This document shows, piece after piece, positions 33,581 through 46,458 of a stretch of 60,122 nucleotides of DNA; within the stretch, counting starts at the first letter, position 1, and each line of letters starts with the position of its first letter. Under the pieces are notes generated by a model that was not told where the DNA came from, did not search any database, and worked only from the letters and a program-made list of their open reading frames with translations. This DNA comes from Zygnema cylindricum (taxonomy: Eukaryota > Streptophyta > Zygnematophyceae > Zygnematales > Zygnemataceae). The stretch covers positions 64,001 through 124,122 of the forward strand of contig JBBHKE010000281.1 in assembly GCA_037447655.1 (NCBI GenBank). The letters run 5' to 3'. The translations under genes and the position numbers were made by a program.

Positions 33581-36500
33581 TCATACATCTCCTGCTTTAG
33601 CGACTACAGTGTTGTTTCTTCTGGGGTCATAGTATTTCTTGTAGACTGCATGGCCTGCCCCAATGATCACTACCACCAGAGAGGCCATCGAAACAAACGC
33701 GATTCAGACAGAGAGAACCAAACCGTTTGAGCCTTGACCAGTCACAGCCTGCAGCTGCAGCTGCACAGGTAGATGTGGAGATATTAGTATTTTGCATATT
33801 ATTAAATTCTTTTGCATACTAAAAATTCTTAAAGCAAAGTAAACAAGCAAAAAGTGCAAAATAATTAAACAAACCTTTGCAGATGTTCAAATATCCTGTT
33901 GGTCTCAGTATGAATATTTAAAAGTACAAACCCCTGTATGGTGCCGCAATGGTTCACAATTTGTACAGGAGGTAAAAACAAAACAGAAGAAAAAACAGAA
34001 CCATAAAACGACCAGAAAAAACAGGACGAAAATGCTTAGGTGACCAACAAAAGATTATTCAATTAACAATAAACCAACCTTCTTTCATGCACAGTAAAAT
34101 CAACTAATTTCACTAGTAAGTTGAAGGAAATATTCACCTTTTGCAATTTCTCAATCGTCTCCTGAAGTTTGCTATCATCAATCTGGCCTCCCACATGTCC
34201 TCCCTCCTTCGCAACAACCTTCACAATCCTCTTACATTCTTTGTTTGCCAATGTCGACCATTTTTGCTGAATGAGGCATTGCCCATAGACACCTATGACT
34301 GTTCCATTGATAGGCTTCGCATCCTCTAGGTTACACTGTTGAATGACAGCTGGTGTTTCCAAGACTGGGTCACATGCTTTTGTAAGTTCGGCTCCCTTCT
34401 GATACTGCCAAAGAGCCATTCTTACTGCATATGAAACCTGCAAAAGAGGATGATAGGTAATCAATTTGCAAACCAGCACAGAAATCTGCAAGTTGCTCGT
34501 CTAATCCCACATTTCAGGCAATTAGGTCTAAAATAGAATGGATTGTCAAGGGACAACTACGAGAGCAAAATGGTTGCTGAGAATAGATGAAAGCAGCTTA
34601 AAAAACAAAATAGACACGCGTAAAAAAACAATCAGAATCAAAGGCACCTGCCCATAAATGACCTGAAATACTTCCGCCCAAGCAAGTTTCCAGCTTGACT
34701 GCACCAGAAGACCCTAGCACATCATCCCTTAGAATGACAGAAAGAGAACCACTTACCTCGGAGGCGCATGAAGCACTAAGTTTCTTGAACTTGTCAACAA
34801 AACATTTCAAAACCAGAGCATGGCCTTCCTGTCCTTTGTCAACATCCGGGCACAGTTGCTGAACATCAGATTCACATTCTTTGCGAACACGGACATCTAG
34901 TCTATAACTGGTGGCCTGCCGTGCCTCCTGTAAATTTACTTCGCCCTTGCATGCATCGCCCATGCCAACCGCCTCCAAATTTGACTGCAAGCACTTGAAA
35001 GACTGTCCTCCGGAAGGAGGAACATCTTTACAGAACCCTTGTAACTCTGCAAAACCCAGAAACGACAAAAATAGTCATTACATATTCTGCAAATAAGTCT
35101 CGCAACCCAAAATTCACTATAGCAAGCTTGTTACATCACCCCATTGAGCGTGTTGAAGGCAGCATAATTACGAAACTGATTGAGGAAGTTTATCCATAGA
35201 TATACAAAACATCATTTTAAAGATTTTCACCAACCTTGTCCACAAGCGTTCATGAGAGTTGGGGTCAGGCGTATGTCTGATGCCTGCAAATCGGAAGCCA
35301 ATTCAACAAAAAAATTATCAGAAAAGAGACCTGCACATCAGCATCTAAACAGTGAGCACCCATTCAACAATGTAGCAAGACAAACTGACTGAGGAAAATG
35401 CAAAAGAAAAGAAAAGTTGAAAGACATTCATGCACAAGGTTGCAGTAAATCCTAAAACCTTCACTCAAAGCAGAGCATTTACAAAACAAATCCACCAGAC
35501 AGGGTTTACAGGATGTTGACAAACCTCCATGATACTGAAACGGAGTTCTTCTGCTTTACATTCTTCTGTCAAATTGTCCCTGTTCTTTCGCAGACAAGCC
35601 AGAGTCCGGACATGGTCTTTGCTCACTTGAGGGCAGACTTTCTGGAGATCATTTTTGCATGCATTCTGAAGAGGTACATCAAGCCTAATATCTGTCACCT
35701 CCTGCTTCTCAAATGAGAAAACCTCTTGCTTGCAGGCTTTGGACTCAATTTTTTCTTTGTTTGATGATAGGCACTTAAGAACACTACCACCGCATATACC
35801 CGATCCACCTTCAAACACCTTGTCACAAACCTTCAAGCACATCTTTTGGACATCATTGTAGCATGCCCTGTTCAAGCGGTAATTCAGTCGATAATCTGCA
35901 AGTAAAAAAAACTCTTTGAAGTAAGCCCCAAAACAGAAAACATTGAGCCTAAATTTCCTAAAGAAGAAAAATAAATAGCAAATTGTCAAGAAATGATGCT
36001 TTTGAAGCAAAATCATACCCTGCCTGTTAGAGATAAGCTTCGAAATACTAGGAATGATTTCAGATCTGATATCAGATAAACTCAACTGCTAGCGCATAAC
36101 ATGTAAAGAAAAGGAAAAATGAAAACACTATACAGCATCTCATGTTGAGGTCTACTAATGCAGCAAGGAGCGATGTAGCAAACAAAATCGGGGGGAGTTT
36201 CTGACATTTAACCTCGAGGACTCCAGTTACTTCAATTCTATAAAATACCCCAGGCTGCAAGGGCTCCAGATCACAGGGCTCCCTAAAGTCGAATACATTC
36301 CTAATTAACAAACTACTCATGGCCATCTGCTAATGCACAAACTGCTAAGAGGAAAAAATATTCAAAAGCCATGTAAAAACAAACTCACTACAGATAACTT
36401 ACCTTGAGCAGAGCGCAACTGATCTCGTTGAATTTCTTTGCTACACTCTGCTCCCATCTCTGGGTCACTCAGGTGTTCCTGAAGACACTTAATAACAGCC

Positions 36501-39500
36501 GCATGACCTGCAGAGAAGGCAGAGAGAACATGAATAAAGCGAGCAATTCAATAGGTGATTTAAGAAAAGATTCTGTTGAACTGGAGAGCTTCACACATAG
36601 AGATACAAACTAGGTTCTTTTCCACTGAAAAGGCAGGCAACAAATCATTGAAAACATTTTCCTATCTGAAACCAAGGCTACACTCACAGAACAGCACAGA
36701 CCTGCAGAAACGTCTTTGCAAAACTTCTCTTTTTCAACACCGCAAGCCTGTCTCATTGGGAATTTGAAATCTATATCCTCAGCCATGCGCATTTCCTGCA
36801 CAGAATCAATTTCAGACAAAAAAAGGGAAGTCAGTTAAACAGCATAAACAAGCAATTCGGCAGTAGACATAAGTCATGATATTTCAAAACCAGCAAATTA
36901 AGCTGCTTCTCACCTGATCAAAAAGAGCTTGTTTACAGATATCCTTCAGGGCATCACGGTGATCCTGAAGGCAGCGGAACACTTGTGCCATACCATCTGG
37001 AACGTCCTTACAAATTGTTGTCCTATCAGCTGCAAGACAAGATTAAAAAAGGCAGCATTAAGAATAAGTGCACAGTGATTCCACAACGAGCAGGCAAAAA
37101 TCAATAAGGTCTGTGAAAAATGCCCAATCTGTGCACAACAACAACTCACGATCTCAGCCACATTACCCCAAACCACAGGATATGCCAACCACCAACTAAA
37201 TGCTCCGAAATGCTGTCAGCGTAGTTAATCTAGGAAAAACTCACTGTAGCAAGCATCAGCAAGTGGCCTGTCAAAACGAATGTCTTCAGCTGCCCGTTTG
37301 GTGAGCTGATGCACTTGCTGTCTACATTTAGGGTCCTTCAACTCATCTCGATAGTCCTGGAGACATTGAATAACTTTTGCATCCCAGTTTGCAACATCTG
37401 TGATGTCTTCAGCGTCTGGGTAACATATCTGTGAAAAATTGAGAAAGTGGCATAGTTAATGTCATCGTCAGAGTGCTCATACATTGAACAAACGAACAAT
37501 GCAGAATTATGCCAAAGAGTCAAAAGTCATGGAAGCGTACATCAGAGATATCACCCCTGCAGAACTTTCGGAGAGTTGGGTCCAGTCGGAAGTCTGTAGC
37601 TCTCCTTTCCATCATCTTGTCAAATTCTGTCTTGCTGTACATTACATCCATAAAAAAAAAAACCTCCACTGAGTAAAGGCAGTTCAAGGCATACAGCTAA
37701 CGTACATAGTGACTGTCGGTTAGGGAGCTGTCAGAAGTAACACATGCAAGAACAAACTGGCCACTTACCAACCAGGTGAAAAATCTGGATCTAGGCGATG
37801 CTCTTCAAGACAGTCCTTTACTTGAGCATCACCAGGCGCAACATTTGGGCAGAATTTCTTCTTGTCATTCAAACAGGCTGCAAAAACGGTAGGGAAGATT
37901 TAGCCATATGCTGAAAAATACCGTTTAGCAAACAATTCACATGGATGATTCACTGATGATAAACACAAACAATTCAGCTTGCATCAAAACAAATGTGAAT
38001 GAAAGACGTCACTGACCCCGGTAAAGTCGCACATTGAGGCGAATATCAGGGACATTCTCAACTTCTTGCCGAAAGAGCTCGGCCTGACAGTCCCAAGCAA
38101 GCTTGGGGCGGTTTGAACGCTGAGAAAGAACATAAAAACAAAACAAAAATCATCAGGGTTAGGATTTCAATGGCTTGAAAAAACAATCATGGTGACCAGT
38201 AAAGTTCCCATTTGAAACTCTGTGAGAAATACTTACGAGGCAGTCTTGAATACGACCTTCCCCTGGCTGAACACCCTTGCAGAGCCTCTCTGCTTCTCCA
38301 GAACAGAGCTCGTTCAGCTGAGGATCAAGCATGAAATCACTTGCGGCATCCAACTGGGCACGAAGAATTTCAGTCTTGCATGCATCCGTCACAGTATCAA
38401 CCTGGTTCACCTCCCTGAAAAAAACCCCAAGACTTGCATCAACACAGACGAGCAATTCGCATAATTCAGAAAAGTTTCAGCAAAACAAATCAACAGTGAA
38501 AGAATTTTAACAAATCAGGGATCCAGGCTACGACTCACCTCAAACAAGCTAGGATATTTCCTGGCTCAGGGTAGAGAAAATCGTCATCACAATACTTCGT
38601 GATGTCAGTCTTACAGGCAGTTTCTGCAATAAAAGGAAAAAGACGACTGAGATACAAGAATTAACTACAATTCCACAGTGAGCATAATGGTTCAAAAGTC
38701 TGGCAGATATTTTAAACGAAAAATGTAGAATACGTTCAGCATTTACAACGCTATAGATCCAGCAGTTCCGAAAAGAACATTGAAAAAAACTCACCCATTT
38801 TCTTGTCCATGGAGACGTCTTTGTACATCTCCACTTTGAACAGCCGGAGTTCAGATTTGCAATCAGCAGAAACCGTAATGCCTGAAAACGAGACGACACA
38901 GAGACGATTAAAAGTGGATCCGCCAAATCCGCTTCAGCGATAAAAATGGAACAGTAGCTACGATAAAGGCATGAACTTGCATAGAGCACAAAGAGCTATC
39001 GAGAAGTACTGATATCATCAGCTTCTCACCCTTGTCATCGTTGCCAGCTTTCTCGAATTTAATTCTGGCTGAAATGCAGTCCAAGTAGACAGCCGGTCCA
39101 GCAGTCTTGTCCTTGCAAAACTCTTGGATCTCCTTTGAACAATTCCCTGCAACAAAAGACCAACTTCCGTTCAAAATAAATCGGGAACTTCCCTATCCTA
39201 GTAAAAACAAAAAGTGTGAGCCATCGGCATGCCTACAAGAAGGTTTTAAAATAAAAAATGTAGCCAAAACTACCTGAAGTGGACAGATCGTCGCCTGTAA
39301 ATGCCTTGGCTGCTGCCTTCTTGGGAGAAGTCGGAATAGGAGTTCCATCCAGTTCCTCATCATCTAAATCATCCAGATCATCATCTTCATCACCCATGAA
39401 ATCGTCATCGTTACTCAAAGCAGCATCAGAATCGTCAGATGCAGCCTTCTTGGATTCGCCAGTTGCTGCCGGGCTGTCATCAACATCCGTCTGAGAAGCT

Positions 39501-39733
39501 CTTGCTAGAGAGAGTGTGCCAATGAACAGTAAGAGTCCTATGAAACACAGAAAGGAGATCCGCCTCCCCTGCGAAATTCCAGCACATAATAAACAATAGT
39601 ATACAGATCAGTGCAGATAAATATGATTCAACATCACTACAACACGGAAAATGCAAGAAAAACCAGTAATGAGCCTTCTAACAATGAATCGACTACCAAA
39701 AGGAACAGCTAGACATTTTTTTTTACTTACCAT
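33581..39733 (-). CDS. GLG1: GLG1-like Golgi protein with cysteine-rich repeats (18 exons, in-frame TGA)
   Basis: Exons from the start: 39731-39733, 39274-39568, 39030-39146, 38795-38881, 38539-38623, 38237-38414, 38017-38119, 37769-37877, 37541-37634, 37245-37428, 36914-37029, 36702-36795, 36403-36507, 35525-35895, 35235-35283, 34757-35046, 34138-34437 and 33581-33760. Phases agree at every junction and give 920 codons. The product is a type I membrane protein: signal peptide (FLCFIGLLLFIGTLSLARA), an acidic stretch, then tandem repeats of the Cys-rich FGFR/GLG1 type, with spaced C...C...FC or LC, DV, CL and RLDP patterns such as CKTDITKYCDD and NELCSGEAERLC. It ends in a hydrophobic anchor and a short basic tail ending AKAGDV. 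Animal GLG1 is a Golgi sialoglycoprotein of about 1180 residues; this one is shorter. Codon 879 is TGA, just inside the anchor. Confidence 0.88.
33704..33706 (-). other. In-frame TGA at the membrane anchor of the GLG1-like gene
   Basis: In the last exon the frame reads GLVLSV, then TGA, then IAFVSMASLVVVII, followed by a KKYYDP tail. Forty codons continue open to the next TGA (33581-33583). The upstream and downstream parts together make one normal membrane span, so the TGA most likely replaces a sense codon. If it terminates translation, the protein loses its anchor. Confidence 0.85.
39726..39733 (-). other. Start codon alone at the end of exon 1
   Basis: On the minus strand ATG (39733-39731) is followed directly by the donor GTAAGT (39730-39725). 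The second exon resumes in frame at 39568 with GGGAGGCGG, completing a canonical signal peptide. The start is chosen because no other in-frame ATG precedes the signal peptide. Confidence 0.75.
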
Positions 39734-40068
39734 AATGTCTCAATAAAAGGCTCAGAGAGAACAAAAAATATTATTGGTTGTAAAGGAAGGAACAGCAGCA
39801 GGATGACCAGTGCTGCTGTCGCAATACAATGATCAATCTGGAGGGGGGACCTGAAGGAAATATAAACCGAACGTCAAGAGATTTCGAGCTATATTTTTTT
39901 CTCTTTGTTTTTCCGCAAAACTTTTCAGCGACTGCCCGAACTTGCCCTGAAAAATTATTTGATCCGTTAGCGACTTGCGAAAAGGCTTCGTCTGTAAAGC
40001 AGTGACAATACCGTGCTGTGCTGCCCAAGGATGTGGTCGTTGATAGAGACGAAATAGAAATAAATAAG

Positions 40069-40124
40069 TATTTATAGAGGCATATGATTGGCTCGGGCAG
40101 ATACAAAAGAGAAAGTGACGTCAC
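40069..40124 (-). promoter_or_regulatory. Promoter of the GLG1-like gene: CRE, CCAAT, TATA
   Basis: Reading on the minus strand: the palindrome GTGACGTCAC (40115-40124), CCAAT (40087-40091), then TATAAATA (40069-40076). The TATA lies about 335 bases upstream of the ATG, leaving a 5' UTR of roughly 300 bases. TGACGTCA is a bZIP site of the kind used in plant ER-stress and secretory-load responses; regulation by that route is inference. Confidence 0.65.
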
Positions 40125-42976
40125 TTAGTACAAAAAAAAATGCCGCTGACATATGTTTTAGAAAAGCGTGCGACCTGTCAACAAATTAAACATCTGTGGC
40201 CGCTTTTGGACTTTGCTCTCAACCGAACTTATGTACAATTCGTTGGGATTAACGTTTTCGGTCTTGTCAATGCTGGAACTTCAGGCAGAGTAAATAATAA
40301 ATGGCAAAAAAACAAAAAAAAAAACCATCAAATGCGCGTGTTGGTACTTTTTTGCTTTTTTGTGATGGGAAATGTTATAATCGTCACGGCCGAATCTCTA
40401 CGACTACAAAAACTGACCTAGACGTTCGTTTTTGGTAGGGGATTGTGAACATGCGGCCGGGGTAAAGCCGCCCGCGGAGGGTATCCACGTCTCCATATTG
40501 TGACTTGTCATGCCAAAAATACAGAAATTTCTGTAGTACATTATTCATTTTCGAAAATAATATAAATTACAACATTAGTAAAATACTAAATTATGTTAAA
40601 TTCGTATTCTACCCTATAAAATACTGGTCAAAAATAAAATCAACAAAATTGAAATTGAAACTCCAATCATGAGGCAGATGTTTAATGTTTTATTTTAAAC
40701 ATTTTCAGGTAAAATAGGGGGTAATAATAAAGGTCGATCATAAACATTCACTTATAAGAAATAGACAGATGGGATTGAGAGCCATTAAATAGATTAGCTT
40801 TTCGACATAAGATCAATAGCACTGGTTCAACGATAGTAAAAAGCTTGTGTTCTTAAAGTAAAATGACTAAATTAAATGTAAATATTCTAAATACAAATTT
40901 TAACACTTAAAACATAAATTTGATGTTAACATCTAGGTTTGTCTATTATTTGACCTACTACACACAAATTTTATTAGTCTCAAAAAAGTTGCATTTTGAC
41001 GTAGTTTAATAAATTGCGTCTTTTATAACTACATAAAACATTTGCTATGTATATTTTGTTAAGATTTTCTTGCATATATTTTCTTAAAAACGTCGCTCTA
41101 ACGTTAACACTAACTCTTATAAGGTATTGATAACGAATGTAAAAAATCATACTAATGTGCAAAATAGTAAGCACCTTCTGTAATGTATTACAAAATGTGT
41201 ACTTGTATAAACAATTCAGTTACCATCTACGTTGAGTCTAACGCCTGCGTCAACTATGAATGTGTGTCGCAACACATCATTACCTAGTGAACAACTATAC
41301 ATCGGTCGGTAATAGATGCAATTTGACGACGTGGTGTTCTATAATGTCAATATCAACATCGTTGGCATCGATATAATGTAACTTATCAATATTTGTCTCA
41401 TGTGTTAACTTTAACCGGAAACGTCAAAACATTGCTTGGGTGTAGACACATTTATAACTCTATGAAACAAATAAACGTATGTATGTTAATCTTAAACTCG
41501 AAAAACATCAAAATTGTCCAACTCCCTTTGATCTTTCCTCCCCCTTCCACTCTTGCTAACCTATTTTCTAAATATTTTTTGTATGCTCACACTTTTTGTG
41601 ACTAACTTTGTCGCATTCTCTCTCTTTCTTCTCAATACTCCTACAAGTTAGTATCTTAGAAAATCATCACATCGGGAAACCGTTGGTGATCTATCAAGTT
41701 AGTGGCACATAAAAACGGATTTTCACATTTGTATCGACACGTCGATGTATTCTTTTTATGTATATATATATACATATATTTTTACTTTTACATGTACAAA
41801 TTTATAAATTTCAAATTTGTACCGATATACAAAGTAATATATTTGCATTCATACAATGTGTATATGATCCGAAAGGGGAATAAATCATACAATTGTTTAT
41901 ATTAAGGGGGGTTTTTACAATGGTCAAGTAAATTACCATTTGTATTCATGTAATATTTTTGGATTTAACAATAATAAAAATTCCCATGTTAAAATATAAA
42001 TGTGTTAACTAGCTATAAATAATCTTACATCCAAATAAAGCATAAATTCAAAATATCATAACGTTAACATCATTTATTAAAAAAAATAACATTTTCACAT
42101 TTATTTGTCGACTAGGGTTAAAATCGATATCATTATGCGTGAAATAAATTTCATAGAGTTGTGATTATTTTATATAAACAAAAAATGTGTAAGTTAATAT
42201 CCTATATTATATATTTATAATATGACAGTGATGTTTTATGATGAAATTATAAACTCCAAGTTATCATTTAGTTTACTTTAATTATTTCAATAAACAATAT
42301 GATTTTGTAAAGTGCGAATTTAGTTATACATAATACTATTCTCATTTATGTCATTGTTTGTTTATTTATTAACAAATAAACTTATTATTCTCATTTATGT
42401 GATTGTTTGTTTATTTATTAATAAAAAGCTTAATACTAAATAATAACGATAAATGTTAACAGATTAACAAATGTTTATTTTTAGCTATTTAAAATAGACA
42501 AGAGGTAAAAGTTGATTAACAACTTTAAATTACCAGTAACATTTATCATCACGTCAAACTATTGTTGTTACATGGGCAATTGACGTTGTACCATTTTTTA
42601 TTTATTGGTAACTTATTTGTTGCCTAGGAAAGTTTGCAAACCTAAGAGAAATTATGTCTTGATCAACACATTTATATAAGTTGACAATATATTTGTTTTA
42701 CATCATGATTTGTAAATGCATAGTAAGTCAGTTACATATGTTATAGGAACGACGAAAACTGTTGTGTCACCTATTTTAATGTGGGAAGTGGTTACAATTT
42801 CGTCGACGTTAGTATTGGTGTACATATGTCTTAGTATTAGCGTCGAACTCTTGCAAATTGTAAGTACTTAACGTGCATATCTGTTGTTGATGTGTCAGTC
42901 ACATTTTATGATTTTTTTTTACACGCAATTGTACCCCTAAAATATAGCTCATTTTTATGTGAAGTGTTAACTAGAT
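40125..42976. other. AT-rich intergenic, no gene seen
   Basis: Very AT-rich (40540-42900), with a short direct repeat TTCTCATTTATGTNATTGTTTGTTT at 42338 and 42386. Open frames are short and lack domain motifs. Confidence 0.6.
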
Positions 42977-43152
42977 TAATTGAGATTTTCAATTATAAAT
43001 CCATCGATGTCCTTTTATTGCCAATGTTTAGACTTTTGCAATTATAACGTGCATTTTTAATGGGCCTCTTTTGCAGTAAACCTAATTTAAGTACAGCATG
43101 GTTACCTTTCACTCCACGGGCGAGAAAACTAACGAACCTTACCTGTACTGTA

Positions 43153-43702
43153 CACCGTCAATCGCTATTAGAGTAAAGGAATAAATAGCGTAAAAAAAAA
43201 TTAGTGTTATCAACACTAATTGGGAATTTTTTGTTTTTGAAAAAAAAAATATATACTAATTAATCCCTAACTGTAATTTGGGTTGTCCTGAATAATAAAT
43301 ACCCACCCTTTCGATGTCTGCATTAATATGTGTAGCCGTACAAAATCTGACAATTCGTACGCCGTCGCGCTGTTCACACGGTCGACGGACGAACATATGA
43401 GAACGTGATTTTTGTCGACGAGTTTGCATCTCTTTCTTCCAGTGCACATTCACACGTGTGCGCAATATTGTTAAGTGTCTTTTTATGCCTTTGTAATTCA
43501 AAAAGTACCATTTTCGTACGGAGATACCCTGTCCGTACGCCACACTATTTCCATCGCAGTGTGCTTCCACTATTAACGCTATTTGAAAAAAAAAACTAAT
43601 TAGAATAATGGAAAAAATAGAATTATGGATTGTATTTCAGGTTTTTTTTTTTTTCAAAGGGCACCGAATTAGCGTTATTTACTCTAATAGCGATTGGCGG
43701 TG
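43153..43702. mobile_element. 550-bp TA-target miniature element
   Basis: Left end CACCGTCAATCGCTATTAGA and right end TCTAATAGCGATTGGCGGTG match with one mismatch over 24 positions, flanked by TA (43151-43152, 43703-43704). Same superfamily as 26974-27578 and the intronic copy at 22031. Non-coding. Confidence 0.85.
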
Positions 43703-43733
43703 TAGTTCAATGAATATATTATTGGCGCACTAA

Positions 43734-44487
43734 GGGTGCGTCTCTATGTGCTTAAGTAAGGGTTTTTTTCTGTCGTTTTCCTGTAAAACTTAGAGCCGTA
43801 CCGCGTAAGTTATTAAACGTCATGTCTAAATTTTGAAAAACATTCGGACGAAATTATATTTTTCAGTGAGTTTTGACGTATTTTTTATTTAAACCGTCAG
43901 ATTTGGACGATCGGACGGTCGCATATCAAAGTAGCGATCTAAGAAGATCACATGAAAAGCCCATAACACAACTTACGATAAGACTTACGTCCGCGTTTTT
44001 CTTGTTTTTCCGGGTTTTTTTTCCCGCGGAATGTCATCCTACGCCGTGTCAGTTCGCTTAAAAAATTTGGCCGACGGCGTGTGCTGTACTATGATGATAC
44101 GTCAGATTCGTACGTTCGTACAAGAGTGTGCACAACGCACACACATAGAGTATGCTTACTCTACGCGAGTTTTGTGCCAAGTTTTGTGCGCCTACCAAAG
44201 GCCTACCATAAAAGTGCCTACTTTTGAACTATGGTGTCGCGGCTCAATTTTTCTGGAATTGGTGATGTACCTCGCGAGGAACATCACCATTTACAAAAAC
44301 TTTCGAAGCGAATGCTTCGCCAAAAAATATCCAACGGTCATTGTTAACTCCCAGACTTTTGGAGAATATTGGCAAGATTCTCTGTAATGTTGTTCTCCAT
44401 AAAAAAAATAAATAAGAGGTACGGCGTAGTACGGAGAGGTCCGATTTCTGTAAACAACCTCACTTTTCGTCTAATGGAACTTCACCC
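43734..44487. mobile_element. Chimeric non-autonomous TIR element
   Basis: Flanked by TAA (43731-43733 and 44488-44490). The right end CTAATGGAACTTCACCC is of the Harbinger-type family; the left end GGGTGCGTCTCTATGTGC instead matches the inverted end of the element at 31380-32085. The interior at 43890-44225 matches 11160-11310 in reverse. It appears to be a recombinant of two families. Confidence 0.7.
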
Positions 44488-45003
44488 TAATTGAGATTTT
44501 CAATTATAAATCCATTGATGTCCTTTTATTGCCAATGCTTAGACTTTTGCAATTATAACGTGAATATTAAATGGGCCTCTTTTGAGTAAAAAAATTTAAG
44601 TACAGTACACGCAACGCTTTCATAGCGTGGTTTACGCTAATCGAATTTGGAATTTTATGAAACGATTACTCTAATTACAATTAGGGTTTTAAAATAGTGT
44701 GGATAATTTATTTCAATAAAAAAAAAAATGGCGGGACCCGGGATTGGCGTACACAACGCTAATACGATTGACGTGTACTGTCGCCAATCATAATGAAATT
44801 CTTTAGCGTATACGAATAGTTAAGTGGTTTACGCTAATTGAATCTGAAAATTTCGAAAGAATCCGGGTACTCTAATTAGCAATTAGGGTTTTTTTAAATA
44901 GTGTGGATAACTCTATTTGAGAAAAAACAAAATAGGACAGGATGGCGTACGCTTGTAATGCGATTGGCGGTGTAGTTCAATGAATATATTATTGGCGCAC
45001 TAA

Positions 45004-46136
45004 ACCGCACTTTGATCTGTTATCTGAAGTCGTAAACTCTGTTTGCCACTCCACAAACTATGATTGTTAAATTGACGGGCCTGAACATGGATCCTGTGGA
45101 GATTGCGTATCAAAATATTTTGTGCGACGACGTGTAAAAGCTGACAGATTCTCCTGGTACAATACTGGTACGACAATTTCAGATTAGATTATGTTTTGAT
45201 TCCATAAGCAAGCACTGCATAATCTACAACGTTTTATTGAATCGTGCCGTTGTGAATGACCCTTTGACAGCCAAACAAAGGGCTCTCTGTTGCAATTGGA
45301 GATTTGCCCTATTATTTCGCAGATCACTGTTGACTTTGCAGATCTGTACAAATGTGTGTTTTTTGTCGTAAGCGCTTGCCCCCGACCAAAATGGCGTATG
45401 CGAAATGTAATTCCGATTTTAAAATAAACACGAACTCCTTGAGAAAAGTCTTTATTGCAAAAAATGCGAAACTCCTTGACCAACGCATTGCGATGCCAAG
45501 GACACGGGCGTACGAGGCACGAATATTGGTAACGTACTGTAGGCTCCGTCATTTCTGGGCCTTTCCTTGCAAACCTGTACTGGCCGTAAAGTACAAAATT
45601 CGGAATATTATAAAATTTCCTTCCTCGCCGTAAGCCGGCAGGAAACACGCCCCTATTACCTGCGGTCACGGAACCCCCCTATTTCCGTTTCGTGGCCCCA
45701 CCAGGTCACAAACGCAACAGAAACCGATCAAGTACGCAATAGGTGGATCACAAAATGACAAGTGTCCCGAGGATCTATGAACCACTCAGCTCTTCCTTAT
45801 TCCCAAGAATTGCGGATTGCCGCTCCACACCCGTGCGACGACGTGTACAACCGTTTGTGACATTTGTCACAAACAGGGAAATGCCTCATGCAGGTGCATA
45901 TCTCTTCTGCGATTGGTTCAAAACCTCACAGTCCTTTCGTACTTTTGTGCGACTGCGGTTTTCTCGGTCATACACAAATACATAGAAAACTATTATTTAT
46001 TTTTTCTTGACGTCGACTCTTTTTGATCCCTTTTTTTTATTTTCTTTGATTTATACCATTTTACTCGTCTGCCCGACTAACCGTTCCTCCCCTCCGAGAT
46101 TGAAATTCCCACTCAATGATCTCACTTCTTTGAGAC
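45004..46136. other. Intergenic, no gene seen
   Basis: Overlapping open frames on both strands (45184-45669) have no recognisable domain and no supporting splice signals. Possibly an old element. Confidence 0.45.
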
Positions 46137-46159
46137 GCCACGTGTCACCGCCACGTGTC
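46137..46159 (+). promoter_or_regulatory. Paired G-boxes upstream of the RH3-like gene
   Basis: GCCACGTGTC occurs twice, 13 bases apart (46137-46146 and 46150-46159), with a third CACGTG at 46451-46456. G-boxes of this form bind bZIP and PIF-type bHLH factors and are common in promoters of plastid-targeted proteins. The link to the gene downstream is inference. Confidence 0.55.
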
Positions 46160-46458
46160 TCTTCTGGCTGTATCCTTCGCGGGAAAGCTTCTCACCGGCT
46201 CTTCCGATGGGCGGAGTCACTCTCCCATGCCTCCCTCTCTCTCCCTGTACTCGCTTACGTCAGCATTCATGTCATCATGTCGCCCGCCCTCCAACCGTAG
46301 CCACAGTCTCCTCAACTTCGTCCTTTTCACCTCCCAAAGAGTTACTTCTCGGACGCTCCAGAAACATTACGTGGCAGCTACTACCGAGCTTAGGATTATT
46401 CCGTCTCTCCTCTCTCTCTTCTTCTCATGACCAGCTTCTTCTGAACCATGCACGTGGC

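Larger units (their letters stand above)
42977..45003. repeat. Tandem duplication interrupted by a TIR element
   Basis: Unit 1 (42977-43733) and unit 2 (44488-45003) both begin TAATTGAGATTTTCAATTAT and both end ATTATTGGCGCACTAA. Their first 110 and last 45 bases are nearly identical. Between them lies the element 43734-44487. Unit 1 contains an intact TA-target element (43153-43702); unit 2 has a different, decayed relative in the corresponding place (44610-44975). Confidence 0.82.

Noticed and set aside
45184-45669. 161-codon minus-strand frame
   Set aside because: Opposed by a plus-strand frame over the same bases; no family resemblance and no splice partners.
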